Notes under the pieces: model-generated
What the model saw: the letters and a program-made list of their open reading frames with translations, nothing else
Database searches by the model: none
Told to the model about the DNA's origin: nothing
DNA from: Yarrowia lipolytica
Lineage: Eukaryota > Ascomycota > Dipodascomycetes > Dipodascales
Length of the DNA stretch: 64,000 nucleotides
Assembly (NCBI RefSeq): GCF_001761485.1
Contig: NC_090775.1
Coordinates: 3,417,001-3,481,000 of the forward strand
Direction: 5' to 3'
Shown: positions 9,433 to 18,214 of the stretch, one piece after another
Layout of the letters: each line of letters begins with the position of its first letter
Position numbering within the stretch: the stretch's first letter is position 1
Made by a program: the position numbers and the translations under genes

Positions 9433-10158
9433 ATGATCGGATTGGACTCGCCCGTACTCAAACCTCTGGATGCCAACCAGAGCAACCGGTCTCCCAAGTC
9501 TGGCGCGTCTTCTCCCACCAAGTCGTCGCGACCTTCCTCGGCTCGATCGGGCTCCGTTTCGCCTCTCAGAAGAGGCCCTCTGAGACCGTCTTCTCCTATC
9601 AGACGCGCTATTCAGGTTCAAAGAGATGCGCCAGCGTTCACAATCTACGCCGCTAGCGAGGAGGAGGAGACGCAAACACTCAAAACTTGCCAACTGATGC
9701 CGAAGGCAGACATGTTTGACGACGAAGTACCCAAGGAAAACATGGTGGAAGGTGTCGTGCAGGCCGAGGGAAAGGACAAGGATGACAGCGAGAAGGCTGC
9801 ACCTAAAAAATCCCCTTCAAGACTCGGACGAATGCCTCTGGGAGAGCACTGGCCCACCCTGAGAACTAGCAAAGTCACCAAACCTGTCACTTCGCCCAAG
9901 AGAAAGCCCTTCACTCCTCTGTCTGCCCTTGACTTCCCAGCATACATTTCTGCGGGCAACAACGAAAACGTGTTGCTCACATCTGCTAAGGGACTCGCAG
10001 TTTTCGACGAGACATTCACATACGAACTTCCGGTCTTTGCCACTCCACCAAGAAAGCGAAGAATGTCCATTCCTGCTGCTGACACTCGTACCAGCATCTC
10101 TCAACCGCTGGTCCAAACCTGGCAAAAAACCGCATTCCCCGTTTTCCAGGACGAGTGA
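9433..10158 (+). CDS. Unrecognised disordered protein with KEN and RxxL motifs
   Basis: A 241-residue protein that I do not recognise. The start is the first ATG; upstream the frame continues only to a TTG. Residues 15-60 are rich in SP, SR and PS pairs and basic residues (a likely phosphorylated, disordered region). A KEN triplet follows (EVPKENM, about residue 100), then an RxxL motif in RLGRMPLGE, then an NLS-like PPRKRRMS near the C-terminus that also makes a PKA-type RRMS site. KEN plus RxxL are degrons read by the anaphase-promoting complex, so a cell-cycle protein is possible, for example a securin or Cdh1-modulator type. No conserved separase- or Cdh1-binding segment could be recognised, so no name is given. 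Confidence 0.7.
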   Translation: MIGLDSPVLKPLDANQSNRSPKSGASSPTKSSRPSSARSGSVSPLRRGPLRPSSPIRRAIQVQRDAPAFTIYAASEEEETQTLKTCQLMPKADMFDDEVPKENMVEGVVQAEGKDKDDSEKAAPKKSPSRLGRMPLGEHWPTLRTSKVTKPVTSPKRKPFTPLSALDFPAYISAGNNENVLLTSAKGLAVFDETFTYELPVFATPPRKRRMSIPAADTRTSISQPLVQTWQKTAFPVFQDE

Positions 10159-10315
10159 GATGCCAACAACTAACTGTAAGATAAGTAATATATGTACTAT
10201 AGCATGACTAACGAATGTGAGGTGCGTTTCTGTGACGATATACCGGCATCTTACAACTCAGATAAGCTCAAGGACAGTGTTCCAGTATGTTAATATTATA
10301 TAACTATTTAACCAA

Positions 10316-11146
10316 CTAGTTCTGGTTGGAGATGAGAGGAGCTCGCTCATTCTCGGCGTCGACCTGGTCAACGGCGGGCTTCTTGAAGATAAGACCAACA
10401 GCTGTGAGCACGGTGAGCACAAAGGTGATGGCGGCAGCGGCGAAAGCAAAGCCCCACTGCAGAGCAATGACCTTGTAGAAGAGCTGGTGCACACCAATAC
10501 CCCAGGTGAGGAACTGGACGGCAAAGCCAAAAGCCCAATCTCGGTAGAAGAAGAGAATGAGCACGGGGACAATAAGGAAGTCCCAGATGAGCACGTTGGC
10601 AATGATTCGAGCTAACAGGCCGTTGGCGTGGAAAGCAGCAGCTCCAGTCCAGAAGATGTTGTAGAAAGTCCAGGCCAAGGGCAGGGCAGACACGGGGACG
10701 TGAATAAAGATGAAGTTGGAGGCAGGTCGCAGGGAGTAGGTCTTGTGCGAGATGTAAAGAGCCAGGACGTTAAAGAAATTGGCAGCGGTTACAACAAGAG
10801 CAAGAACAAGGTGGCCACGGGCAAAGAGCCAGGCCCACAGGAAGTGAAGAATGTTGAAGACAGAGAAGTGGTAGGTAATGGAGCCAGAGATGGCAGCGGG
10901 CTCGGCGGAAAAGACCTGGCTGAGGTACAGCAGCTGGAAACCAAAGGTCAGGATCCAGAAAATGAAGATAAAGATGGAGCTTGCCGAGAAAGCATTGGTG
11001 TGGATCCAATCGGGACCATCATGGTCAGAGTGGGATGTGGCGATACCATATTGGATGTTGGCGTAGGTGGCCAGAGCGAAAAAGACGACGGTGGAGAGCT
11101 TCTTGCTCAGCAGCGAATTGGGGGTTTCGGCTTGAGTGACGGGCAT
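10316..11146 (-). CDS. Multispan membrane protein, DUF1774-like
   Basis: A 276-residue integral membrane protein with about seven or eight hydrophobic segments, such as TVVFFALATYANIQYG, IFIFIFWILTFGFQLLYL, FNILHFLWAWLF, LVLALVVTAANFFNVLAL, LIWDFLIVPVLILFFY and AAAAITFVLTVLTAVGLIF. The cytosolic tail ends ENERAPLISNQN. The pattern, with conserved tryptophans and an N-terminal segment before the first helix, resembles the fungal DUF1774 family, whose function is not known. The tail has an acidic dileucine-like APLI element that could direct endosomal or vacuolar sorting (inference). The ATG at 11146 is preferred because the 13 codons upstream begin with TTG. It converges with the plus-strand gene ending at 10158. 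Confidence 0.8.
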   Translation of the reverse strand: MPVTQAETPNSLLSKKLSTVVFFALATYANIQYGIATSHSDHDGPDWIHTNAFSASSIFIFIFWILTFGFQLLYLSQVFSAEPAAISGSITYHFSVFNILHFLWAWLFARGHLVLALVVTAANFFNVLALYISHKTYSLRPASNFIFIHVPVSALPLAWTFYNIFWTGAAAFHANGLLARIIANVLIWDFLIVPVLILFFYRDWAFGFAVQFLTWGIGVHQLFYKVIALQWGFAFAAAAITFVLTVLTAVGLIFKKPAVDQVDAENERAPLISNQN

Positions 11147-12106
11147 TGTGAGAGACGGGAGTGCAACCAAAGAGCTAGGAGGCAAGATACATACAGACCA
11201 GACGGGCTCTTATGTACGCCACCATTTCTTGAAAGTTACGGTTCTACGCTACCGAAGGTCCGTATTGTGGAGTAGCAACCTGTAGACGAGTGGAAAATAA
11301 AACCGCAATTGTGGGGAAGGGAGATGAAAAATGAACATACTCCATGATTTTGAACACTTTAAAGACCCACCACAGCCTCCAATTCCGTTTTCTACCCCAG
11401 CTTCGCGGAGGTGCAAACCCCAGAATCGTCGTATAGAGTTAGCAACCTTCAGACAAACGGAGGCTTATGGCTTGTAGAGTTTACCTAAAGGCACATCTTG
11501 CCTTCCTCGAATCATCGACTGTAACCTGTGAGTGTGACAGGGAAACATTAAAAGAGGTCGTGTGACCAATTTTGCCTCGGAAGTAATAATTGGGCTATGC
11601 CATCCCATATGAACTGCAGCAATCAATAGATACAAGAACTATAGGTGCTATGCACAAAGAGCTATAAGGGTTCCACTAGTCGAACACAATTCGGAAAACA
11701 AGTACAAGTACACCTTTTTCTTCAATACACATGCACCGCAGCACATACTTAGATATACTACAGCAGATTCGCACACTGCCGTACAGCCAGTACTCACAGA
11801 TTGCGCCATCTGCGGCGCTGGTTTGGCTCAACGCATAAGCCTGCATAGTCATGGCCGTCAATCGAGTTGATTTTGTTTGTTGGAGCTGATGAACTCAATG
11901 AAGACGCAAGATGCAAGACACAATGCTATGGTCGTGCCATAGACATAATGGATGGCTCAACAATGAACTGGGTGCAGCCTTCACGACGACCAGAGTCGGT
12001 TTAAACCAAGGGGCGGCAGATAAAATTAAGGTTTTAGGTTTATTGTCACGTGACAAATCCACAAGGAAATTAGAATTTATTGATTAAAGCTCCTGCAAAA
12101 AAACAA
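11147..12106. other. Intergenic upstream of the tRNA-Gly/5S unit
   Basis: Promoter region of the minus-strand membrane protein gene, followed by about 700 bases without any recognisable gene. A CACGTG box occurs in TGTCACGTGACA near 12046, 60 bases before the tRNA-Gly. Confidence 0.5.
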
Positions 12107-12177
12107 GCGCCGATGGTTTAGTGGTAAAATCCATCGTTGCCATCGATGGGCCCCCGGTTCGATTCCGGGTCGGCGCA
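12107..12177 (+). tRNA. tRNA-Gly(GCC), first part of a dicistronic Pol III unit
   Basis: The 71-nt gene begins GCGCCGA and ends TCGGCGC plus discriminator A. It has the anticodon arm CATCG-TTGCCAT-CGATG (anticodon GCC) and the T arm CCCGG-TTCGATT-CCGGG. It matches budding-yeast tRNA-Gly(GCC) except in the acceptor and anticodon stems. No T-run follows, and the 5S gene starts four bases later, so Pol III must read through. Confidence 0.97.
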
Positions 12178-12181
12178 GTTT

Positions 12182-12300
12182 GGTTACGGCCATATCCTGG
12201 TGAAAATACGGCTTCCCGTCCGATCAGCCATAGTCAAGCACCAGAGAGCCTAGTTAGTATTGTAGTGGGAGACCATACGAGAATCCTGGGTGCTGTAATC
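12182..12300 (+). rRNA. 5S rRNA gene fused downstream of tRNA-Gly
   Basis: The 119-bp gene begins GGTTACGGCCATATCC and ends GGTGCTGTAATC. The two ends pair as helix I (GGTTACGGC with GCTGTAATC, allowing G-U pairs). The internal control region is recognisable in GTCAAGCACCAGAG and GTAGTGGGAGACCATACGAG, as in yeast 5S. A T-rich terminator (TTTTCTTTT) begins at 12301. Y. lipolytica has no tandem 5S in its rDNA but many dispersed copies, some transcribed from an upstream tRNA promoter; this copy fits that class. Confidence 0.96.
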
Positions 12301-12309
12301 TTTTCTTTT
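12301..12309 (+). terminator. Pol III T-run terminator of the tRNA-5S unit
   Basis: TTTTCTTTT directly follows the 5S 3' end and is the first T-run after the tRNA start. Confidence 0.8.
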
Positions 12310-12469
12310 GGAAAGTATTACGCAGGCGATGATGAGTTAATAAAAAATTCGATTAGTCTTGAAGACACCTAAGTGGTTAGAACATTTATGAAACTGAGTC
12401 CTCTCTTTTTGGCCTTCAGTATGTACAGAATGAATGCTTATCTATATTAGTTACCGCCTCGTGTTGTAT

Positions 12470-13546
12470 TCACCTAACTCTAGCCTTGGGCCTGTTTCTT
12501 TTCATCACAGTCTTGGGTCTTCCTCCTACCCTGCGAGCATGTTGTTTCACAACCATACGTTTACGAAGTTGGTACTGAACAGGAACAACAACACTGCCTA
12601 TAGTAGCGGCGTTCTTGACAACACCTGTGGTGGTACCCATGAGAGCTTCGTTCGTCTTCAACACCTGTTTGATGTTCCCCTTGACTAACTTCTTGGACTT
12701 GGCACGGGAGTACTTGTGCGAGTTTGCTAATGATGTCTTGGTCATTCTTGACCGATGCAGTTTGATTATCATTTTGTTGAAAGGTTTCCTTTTGGCTCTC
12801 TTAATTTTCTGCGAAGCGTGCTCCTTCTTGTAGTGCATCTTATGGTTCTTCCACAGCGTCAGAATGGCTGCGAAGGCAGTACAAACGACCAGTTGGGGGT
12901 CAATCTTCTTCTGATCGAAGCTTAGACGGAATTTTGTGTAGTCGAGACGCTCTACCTTTGCAATTCGTTCTCTTGTCAACATTTGCTGTCCATCAATTCG
13001 GTGATGTCGTTCAAGATACTGGGACTCCTTTCCCCAGACGTAGAGAGATACCAGGTCCATATACTTGAAGGACAACGACGGATAAGGCCAGGTATTGGCA
13101 CTCAGAGCACGGTATACCAGTTTCTTGTTGCCTTCTCTCTCGTTTCTCACAAAGTGGATGTACTTGGAGAACCTCATTCCTAGCTCAGCGACCACATTCC
13201 TGCGATTGTCTATCAGGGCCCACGTGCCCCTTTTCTTCTCGAAGCTGAACAGTCGTTCTCCACAATGAAACACATACCACAACTTCTTGCTGAGCTCGTC
13301 TCTAGCAATAGTCACCGTCTGAGTAATGGGGCACAACGGGAGGACATCGCTGGAGTCCCCACAGTTCTTGACCACATATGCTTCCAGCTGTTTTCCTCCA
13401 TACCCACATAAGAGGGCAGATACGCACAGCGCAGCAGCTATCGGAATGATCATAGCGAGCCAGCCGTACCCAAGCTGGTGGAGACGCTCTTGGTCGTGTT
13501 TGGAGATTTTTGTGAGATAGATGAAGAAACACAAGTTAGCCACCAT
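12470..13546 (-). CDS. Unrecognised basic membrane protein, possible tubby-like (LOR) fold
   Basis: A 358-residue protein starting at the ATG at 13546. Residues 30-48 form a hydrophobic segment (MIIPIAAALCVSALLCGYG). The central part (about 75-245) has alternating strands such as LWYVFHCGERLFSF and GTWALIDNRRNVVAELGMRF. It then has FRLSFDQKKIDPQLVVCTAFAAIL, a pattern like the end of tubby/LURP-one-related domains, where a buried hydrophobic helix follows an acidic strand. The C-terminal 110 residues are extremely basic (many K/R/H) and could bind RNA, lipid phosphates or the nucleolus. The fold assignment is by pattern only and no function is proposed. It ends 169 bases from the 5S gene. Confidence 0.7.
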   Translation of the reverse strand: MVANLCFFIYLTKISKHDQERLHQLGYGWLAMIIPIAAALCVSALLCGYGGKQLEAYVVKNCGDSSDVLPLCPITQTVTIARDELSKKLWYVFHCGERLFSFEKKRGTWALIDNRRNVVAELGMRFSKYIHFVRNEREGNKKLVYRALSANTWPYPSLSFKYMDLVSLYVWGKESQYLERHHRIDGQQMLTRERIAKVERLDYTKFRLSFDQKKIDPQLVVCTAFAAILTLWKNHKMHYKKEHASQKIKRAKRKPFNKMIIKLHRSRMTKTSLANSHKYSRAKSKKLVKGNIKQVLKTNEALMGTTTGVVKNAATIGSVVVPVQYQLRKRMVVKQHARRVGGRPKTVMKRNRPKARVR

Positions 13547-15435
13547 TTAGAGTGGACATCTAAAGCGGCCGTTACCGCAGAGGATTACAGCAGACAGCTT
13601 TTCATATTCTGGCCCCATAATAGGGGAGGTGAAATGATAGATTGTGGGCATTCGACTCATCCCGTTGAGGATGTTGACCAACCGTTGGGTCTAGTAAATA
13701 TGCCTACAACAGTGCGGGGAGGGTCCTACCTGCATAGGGAAAGGTGGGGATTTCTGTGTTACGGCCTTAACGAGAGATAACCTGATGGGATGGATGGAAC
13801 ACGTTACAGCAATATGAGCCGTGGGGTTAAGGACAAACCCGAACGACCGGAATGGTACAGTACAAACATCAGCTTATCGTTTGTGTCGAGGACATACTCG
13901 TATTCGGACTCGTACAGGAAGCCCCAGTATCTATACCGTGCTACTATGCTATACACTCCCCTCGTGTATCGTATCGCAGAGTCAGACAGGTCACGGCACT
14001 TATAGACTGATCAACAGTGCACTCTTTACTGTCCTCGTTGATCTGGGGGAGCATGTGAATGTTGACCTTACGTATCCACACGCATGGATAGCGCCTGTGT
14101 TCATCTACCCCACTCGCAATATTCACCAGCCACTTTTCTTTCTGCTTCCGATGATATGATATACGACGATCGCCACGCTTTTCGCTCTTAAATCCGTTGC
14201 AACCGTTTTGACAGGGGATCTGCAGGAGTGAGAGAGTTGACAAGGAGAAGCCCAAAGACACTGAAGGCACAAGTACGAGGAGCTTGTCTGCACATTTCAG
14301 AGATAAATCATCTCGGGGCACTTGTAGCTCGTAAATAGCTCACGTGGACGACCCACAATGCGTTTTATTACCACACCTTGATGAGCTAACGGCGAAAAAG
14401 CAGGGAGCACAACACTACAAGTACTTTACAAGTTGACAGCCATCACACCAGGGGCAACACCTCCTATTTGGTACTAGTACTACAGACAAACACAGATGCA
14501 TTGCTCCTTAGACGCATATATCTGTCAGGCCGCCCACCAGTTTTATAATATCTTGTTCTGTATGTACTCGTACGACAAGTCAACGATCCATCTTCTTCCA
14601 ATACTCTTCTGCCGGATAAATCTCCTGCATTTATTATAACCGACCTATAACTGCATCTCTTTAAAATCTACAAGTACGTAATACCCACGCTAGCAAGATG
14701 GTTAAACTACTGGTACATACTGTACTTGTAGCTTTTATGATGATGATGTGCACTTTTAGCCCCCACAAAAAGTTAATCTGGTGGAGCTTATATTATGAGC
14801 CAATAGAAATCACCAAATATAACTCATGCGACCCGTACGTTATTCCTTGATGAGTATCTTATTTGATTTGGAGTGGTTCAGGGACGTAGAAATAGCCCCA
14901 CCACGGAGGGAAGGGGTCTCTATTCTGCCGAGCCGTCCGTTCTTTTACGTTTCAAAATATTGTGAGCTGCATCGCATCACCCAACTCTAACAGACAGTTA
15001 AAATTACGATCAGTGGTAGATATTGTCCAACTTGCGCTTAAGGCAAGAGAACTGCTTGTGCTGCTAAACCCGTTACGTTCCCGTTCAAAGGCAAATAACA
15101 GATTGCGGGGACCCCACATTCTGCTTCTCGTGCTTGCATCTCCTATGTAACAAGCGATACCCCGATCCGGAGATAACGGATTTGCTTCGGTGATAACCGT
15201 CTGAGGTGCGTACCATCCTTCATTTCCCCCACTTTCTCGCTTAATGCTGTGTTGCCACTCTGACCACGCTTAATGATAGGCTTTAACATGGTGAGCCCCT
15301 TGTCACAAATCTGCCTCAGGTGCTTGAGATATGCGCTATGGGTTTCAACGGTCTGGACAGCACAAAGAACAGAATGGCGTATTATTTTACTATAATAACG
15401 GCGGCAGTTCCTCTCTTCTTATCTAAATAACGATA
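13547..15435. other. Intergenic, 1.9 kb, before the first flavin monooxygenase
   Basis: No gene recognised. Short open frames have no domain and no consistent codon bias. CCG-N7-CGG at 15167-15179, about 260 bases before the monooxygenase ATG, is the kind of everted triplet bound by zinc-cluster regulators. Confidence 0.5.
15167..15179. promoter_or_regulatory. CCG-N7-CGG everted triplets, possible zinc-cluster factor site
   Basis: CCG and CGG separated by seven bases in the upstream region of the monooxygenase at 15436. Fungal Zn2Cys6 dimers bind such pairs. Chance occurrence cannot be ruled out. Confidence 0.25.
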
Positions 15436-16953
15436 ATGGACTCTTCTAACCACACAAATATGAATCGACACACTCACGCCCTCATTGTTGGTGCTGGCTT
15501 CTCTGGCCTGGCATCAGCCATCAAGCTCCAGACCGACTGGAACACCACCGACTACCAAATCTACGACCGAGATTCCGAGTTTGGCGGCACTTGGCAACAA
15601 AACACTTATCCTGGAGCTGCGTCCGACATTCCTGCACTGTGGTACTGTCTCGCTAGCGATCCCAAGGTCGACTGGAAAGAGCCCTACCCTTCTCAGGAAG
15701 AGCTGAGACAGTACATCAAGGACGTGGCAGAGAAATACAACCTACGAAAGCGAGCTACTTTTGGAGCTGAGATCGAGAAGGTGGAGTGGCTGGCCGACCA
15801 GCAAATGTGGAAGGCATCCATCAAGGACGTGGCCACCGGTAACAAGTATACCCACACCTCGCGGGTGGTTTTTATGGGCAAGGGCTGTCTTGTTGTTCCC
15901 AACAAGTTCAAGACTGCCGGAATTGAGGATTTCAAGGGGCCTATCATGCATACCGCCCAATGGGACCACTCTGTCGACTACAAGGGCAAGAACGTGGTTG
16001 TGATTGGCAACGGCTGCTCTGCTGTCCAGGTGTGTGCTGCTATTGCACCCGAGGTAGGTTCTCTGACCCAGTTTGCACGAACTCCTCAGTGGATGGTGCC
16101 CCGACCTGAATGGAAGTGGCTCAAGACGATGGGTGAAACCTTCCCCTTCATGCTTGGATTTGTGCGATTTCTTATGTTCCTGACACTCGAGGCCAACTTT
16201 TCGCTCTTCCGAGGTGGCTGGTATGCGCGAGCCGACCGAGCTGTCCGAACCTGGGTCAGCACCATGCTCCTCAAGTGGCACTTGCCCAAGAAGTACCACG
16301 AGAACTCCATCCCCAAATACGAGCTTGGCTGTAAGAGAATCATCTATGATTGTGGATACTGGAAAGCCCTCCACCAGAAGAATGTTGAACTGACTTACGA
16401 TCCCATTGTTAGAATGACCAGCAATAGTGTTATCACCAAGAGTGGCCAGGAGTGGCCAGCCGATATTGTCATTGATGCTACTGGATTTAATGTCGCCGCT
16501 TCCATGGGAGGTCTGGAGATTGTGGGCGAGACTGGCGAGAACCTGGTGGACTTCTGGAACGGCAAGGTCTCCGCTTACGAGACAGTTATGGTCGCCAACT
16601 ACCCCAACATGTTCTTCCTATTTGGCCCCAACGCCACCACTGGCCACAACTCTGTCATTTTCGCAATTGAGAACGCTCTCAAGTGGATCGAGAATGTCGC
16701 TTCTGATCTCGTCACCGGATCTGCCACCTACGTCACAGTCAAGAACGAGGCCTACGACTCTTGGACCCAGAAGGTGCACGAGGCTTCCAAAAAGATGGCT
16801 TTCTCCACTGGAGGATGTGTTTCCTGGTATATGAGTGCCTCTGGAGCTGGACACAACGGTGTTACCTACCCCTGGACTCAGTTTACTGCTTGGTGGAGAG
16901 CCCGATTCCCCGTCAAGAGCGATATGATTGTCAAATCCAAGAAGGACGAGTAA
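15436..16953 (+). CDS. Flavin-containing monooxygenase, Baeyer-Villiger-type, copy 1
   Basis: A 505-residue class B flavoprotein monooxygenase. The N-terminal FAD-binding Rossmann motif is VGAGFSG (18-24), followed by GGTW and the YPGAASD region. The Baeyer-Villiger/FMO fingerprint F-x-G-x3-H-x3-W fits exactly at 166-176 (FKGPIMHTAQW). The second, NADPH-binding Rossmann motif is VVIGNGCSA (188-196), and the ATG motif is IDATGF. Such enzymes use NADPH and O2 to insert oxygen into ketones or to oxidise S or N atoms of soft nucleophiles; the substrate is unknown. A hydrophobic stretch near 235-255 (FPFMLGFVRFLMFLTL) may touch a membrane. It forms a direct tandem with a similar gene 1.3 kb downstream. 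Confidence 0.92.
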   Translation: MDSSNHTNMNRHTHALIVGAGFSGLASAIKLQTDWNTTDYQIYDRDSEFGGTWQQNTYPGAASDIPALWYCLASDPKVDWKEPYPSQEELRQYIKDVAEKYNLRKRATFGAEIEKVEWLADQQMWKASIKDVATGNKYTHTSRVVFMGKGCLVVPNKFKTAGIEDFKGPIMHTAQWDHSVDYKGKNVVVIGNGCSAVQVCAAIAPEVGSLTQFARTPQWMVPRPEWKWLKTMGETFPFMLGFVRFLMFLTLEANFSLFRGGWYARADRAVRTWVSTMLLKWHLPKKYHENSIPKYELGCKRIIYDCGYWKALHQKNVELTYDPIVRMTSNSVITKSGQEWPADIVIDATGFNVAASMGGLEIVGETGENLVDFWNGKVSAYETVMVANYPNMFFLFGPNATTGHNSVIFAIENALKWIENVASDLVTGSATYVTVKNEAYDSWTQKVHEASKKMAFSTGGCVSWYMSASGAGHNGVTYPWTQFTAWWRARFPVKSDMIVKSKKDE

Positions 16954-18214
16954 TTACCACGCAAGTGAAGTATGCGTACGGACACATTATTTTAGAAAAT
17001 ACAATATTACAGTTGAACAGTTTTTCGCTGAGAGCTGTAGCTTGTACTGTATCTCCCGTGTCTCATCTCTAACTGGTGATCACAAATCGTAATATATGGA
17101 GCCGAGGTGTCCCCCCATGAAGGAGCTAGAGAGTATGTGAACATAGACTGTATATGAGTTGACATTGAATAATTTTGGACGCAAGACTTATTGCTTTATA
17201 AGTAGTTCATGAGGACATTCTTCAACACCAGCATGATGCCTACCTACTCCTATTGCATACCCCGGGCACTATCAGATCATCCCTTGCATGATCTGCAACA
17301 AGATAAGAACTTCATACGCTGGTAGGTTTCATATCGCTGCGGGGTATACACAGACAAGGCTTGTTCAACAAACAATCTGCTCGCTTTTTTCACTGACCGA
17401 TTTTATGGTGATATTTCTGACAGTTGGATGCCGAACGCAAGTAAATAAGTGGAAACAGTGGATGTATGTCGTTAGGAGACTACCCAAAAATTGAACATGG
17501 GGGTCAATGCTGTAGTTCTATTCAACGCAGTTATCTTCAGTGTACTCTCTCAGATTTTCTTTTAATTCGGTGATCTCTTTATGTAGGTATACAATAATCG
17601 TCTTATTCTCGGCTCATGGCACCCCATTTGTTGATTATTAACTGGAACGTTTGAGTTTCTCCCCGCAGAAACCTAATCTCCATACATTGAGTCTGGGGAC
17701 GTATTAAATCAGGGGTGAGTGTATGAAAATGACTCAATTGAGAGTGTTTTTGTGCCTATGTTTTTTTGAGACTTGAAAAAATCCATTCTGGCTCATTTTT
17801 TGCGTGTTTGTTCCATCACGGAGTTGTATATCCACCGACTAGCCGCAGTCTTCGCTAACCAAAATTGTATGTGGAACTCTGGATGCGCGAAGCCAAATTT
17901 GAAGATAGGCAGCGTGGCCTCAACGACAATAATAATGGACTCAGTTTACTTCCAATTTGCGAGAAAAGCAGCTCATAAACTATTGACAGTAGTATTTCAA
18001 CTGCATCACATTTTCCCCAATCTATAGGTCCCCAAGATACTCCTCTAAACTAACCCTCCAGGACGAAAGAGTCGTAAGACACCTACTACCCCACCATAAC
18101 CCAAAATGATGGGGGGTAATCACGTTCCTTTGGCACCGAGTGTATTATATATAAGTCAGTAGATCCAGAATGTCTGTTCCTTTCCCACCAGCGACTTTCT
18201 CTCTCAAAAACAAC
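16954..18214. other. Intergenic between the two monooxygenase genes
   Basis: No gene seen. It ends in the TATA box at 18146-18154 that should drive the second monooxygenase. No long duplicated flank of the first gene is obvious by eye. Confidence 0.5.
18146..18154 (+). promoter_or_regulatory. TATA box of the second monooxygenase gene
   Basis: TATATATAA lies only 16 bases before the ATG at 18170 and 61 before the ATG at 18215. Since Pol II starts at least 30 bases below a TATA box, the transcript should begin after 18170, which favours the second ATG. Confidence 0.5.

Noticed and set aside
10628-11275. 215-codon antisense frame over the DUF1774-like gene
   Set aside because: Shadow frame; glycine/aspartate-rich composition mirrors the hydrophobic gene opposite.
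13821-14321. Overlapping frames of about 110-125 codons
   Set aside because: Found on both strands of the same AT-balanced stretch without domain or good start.
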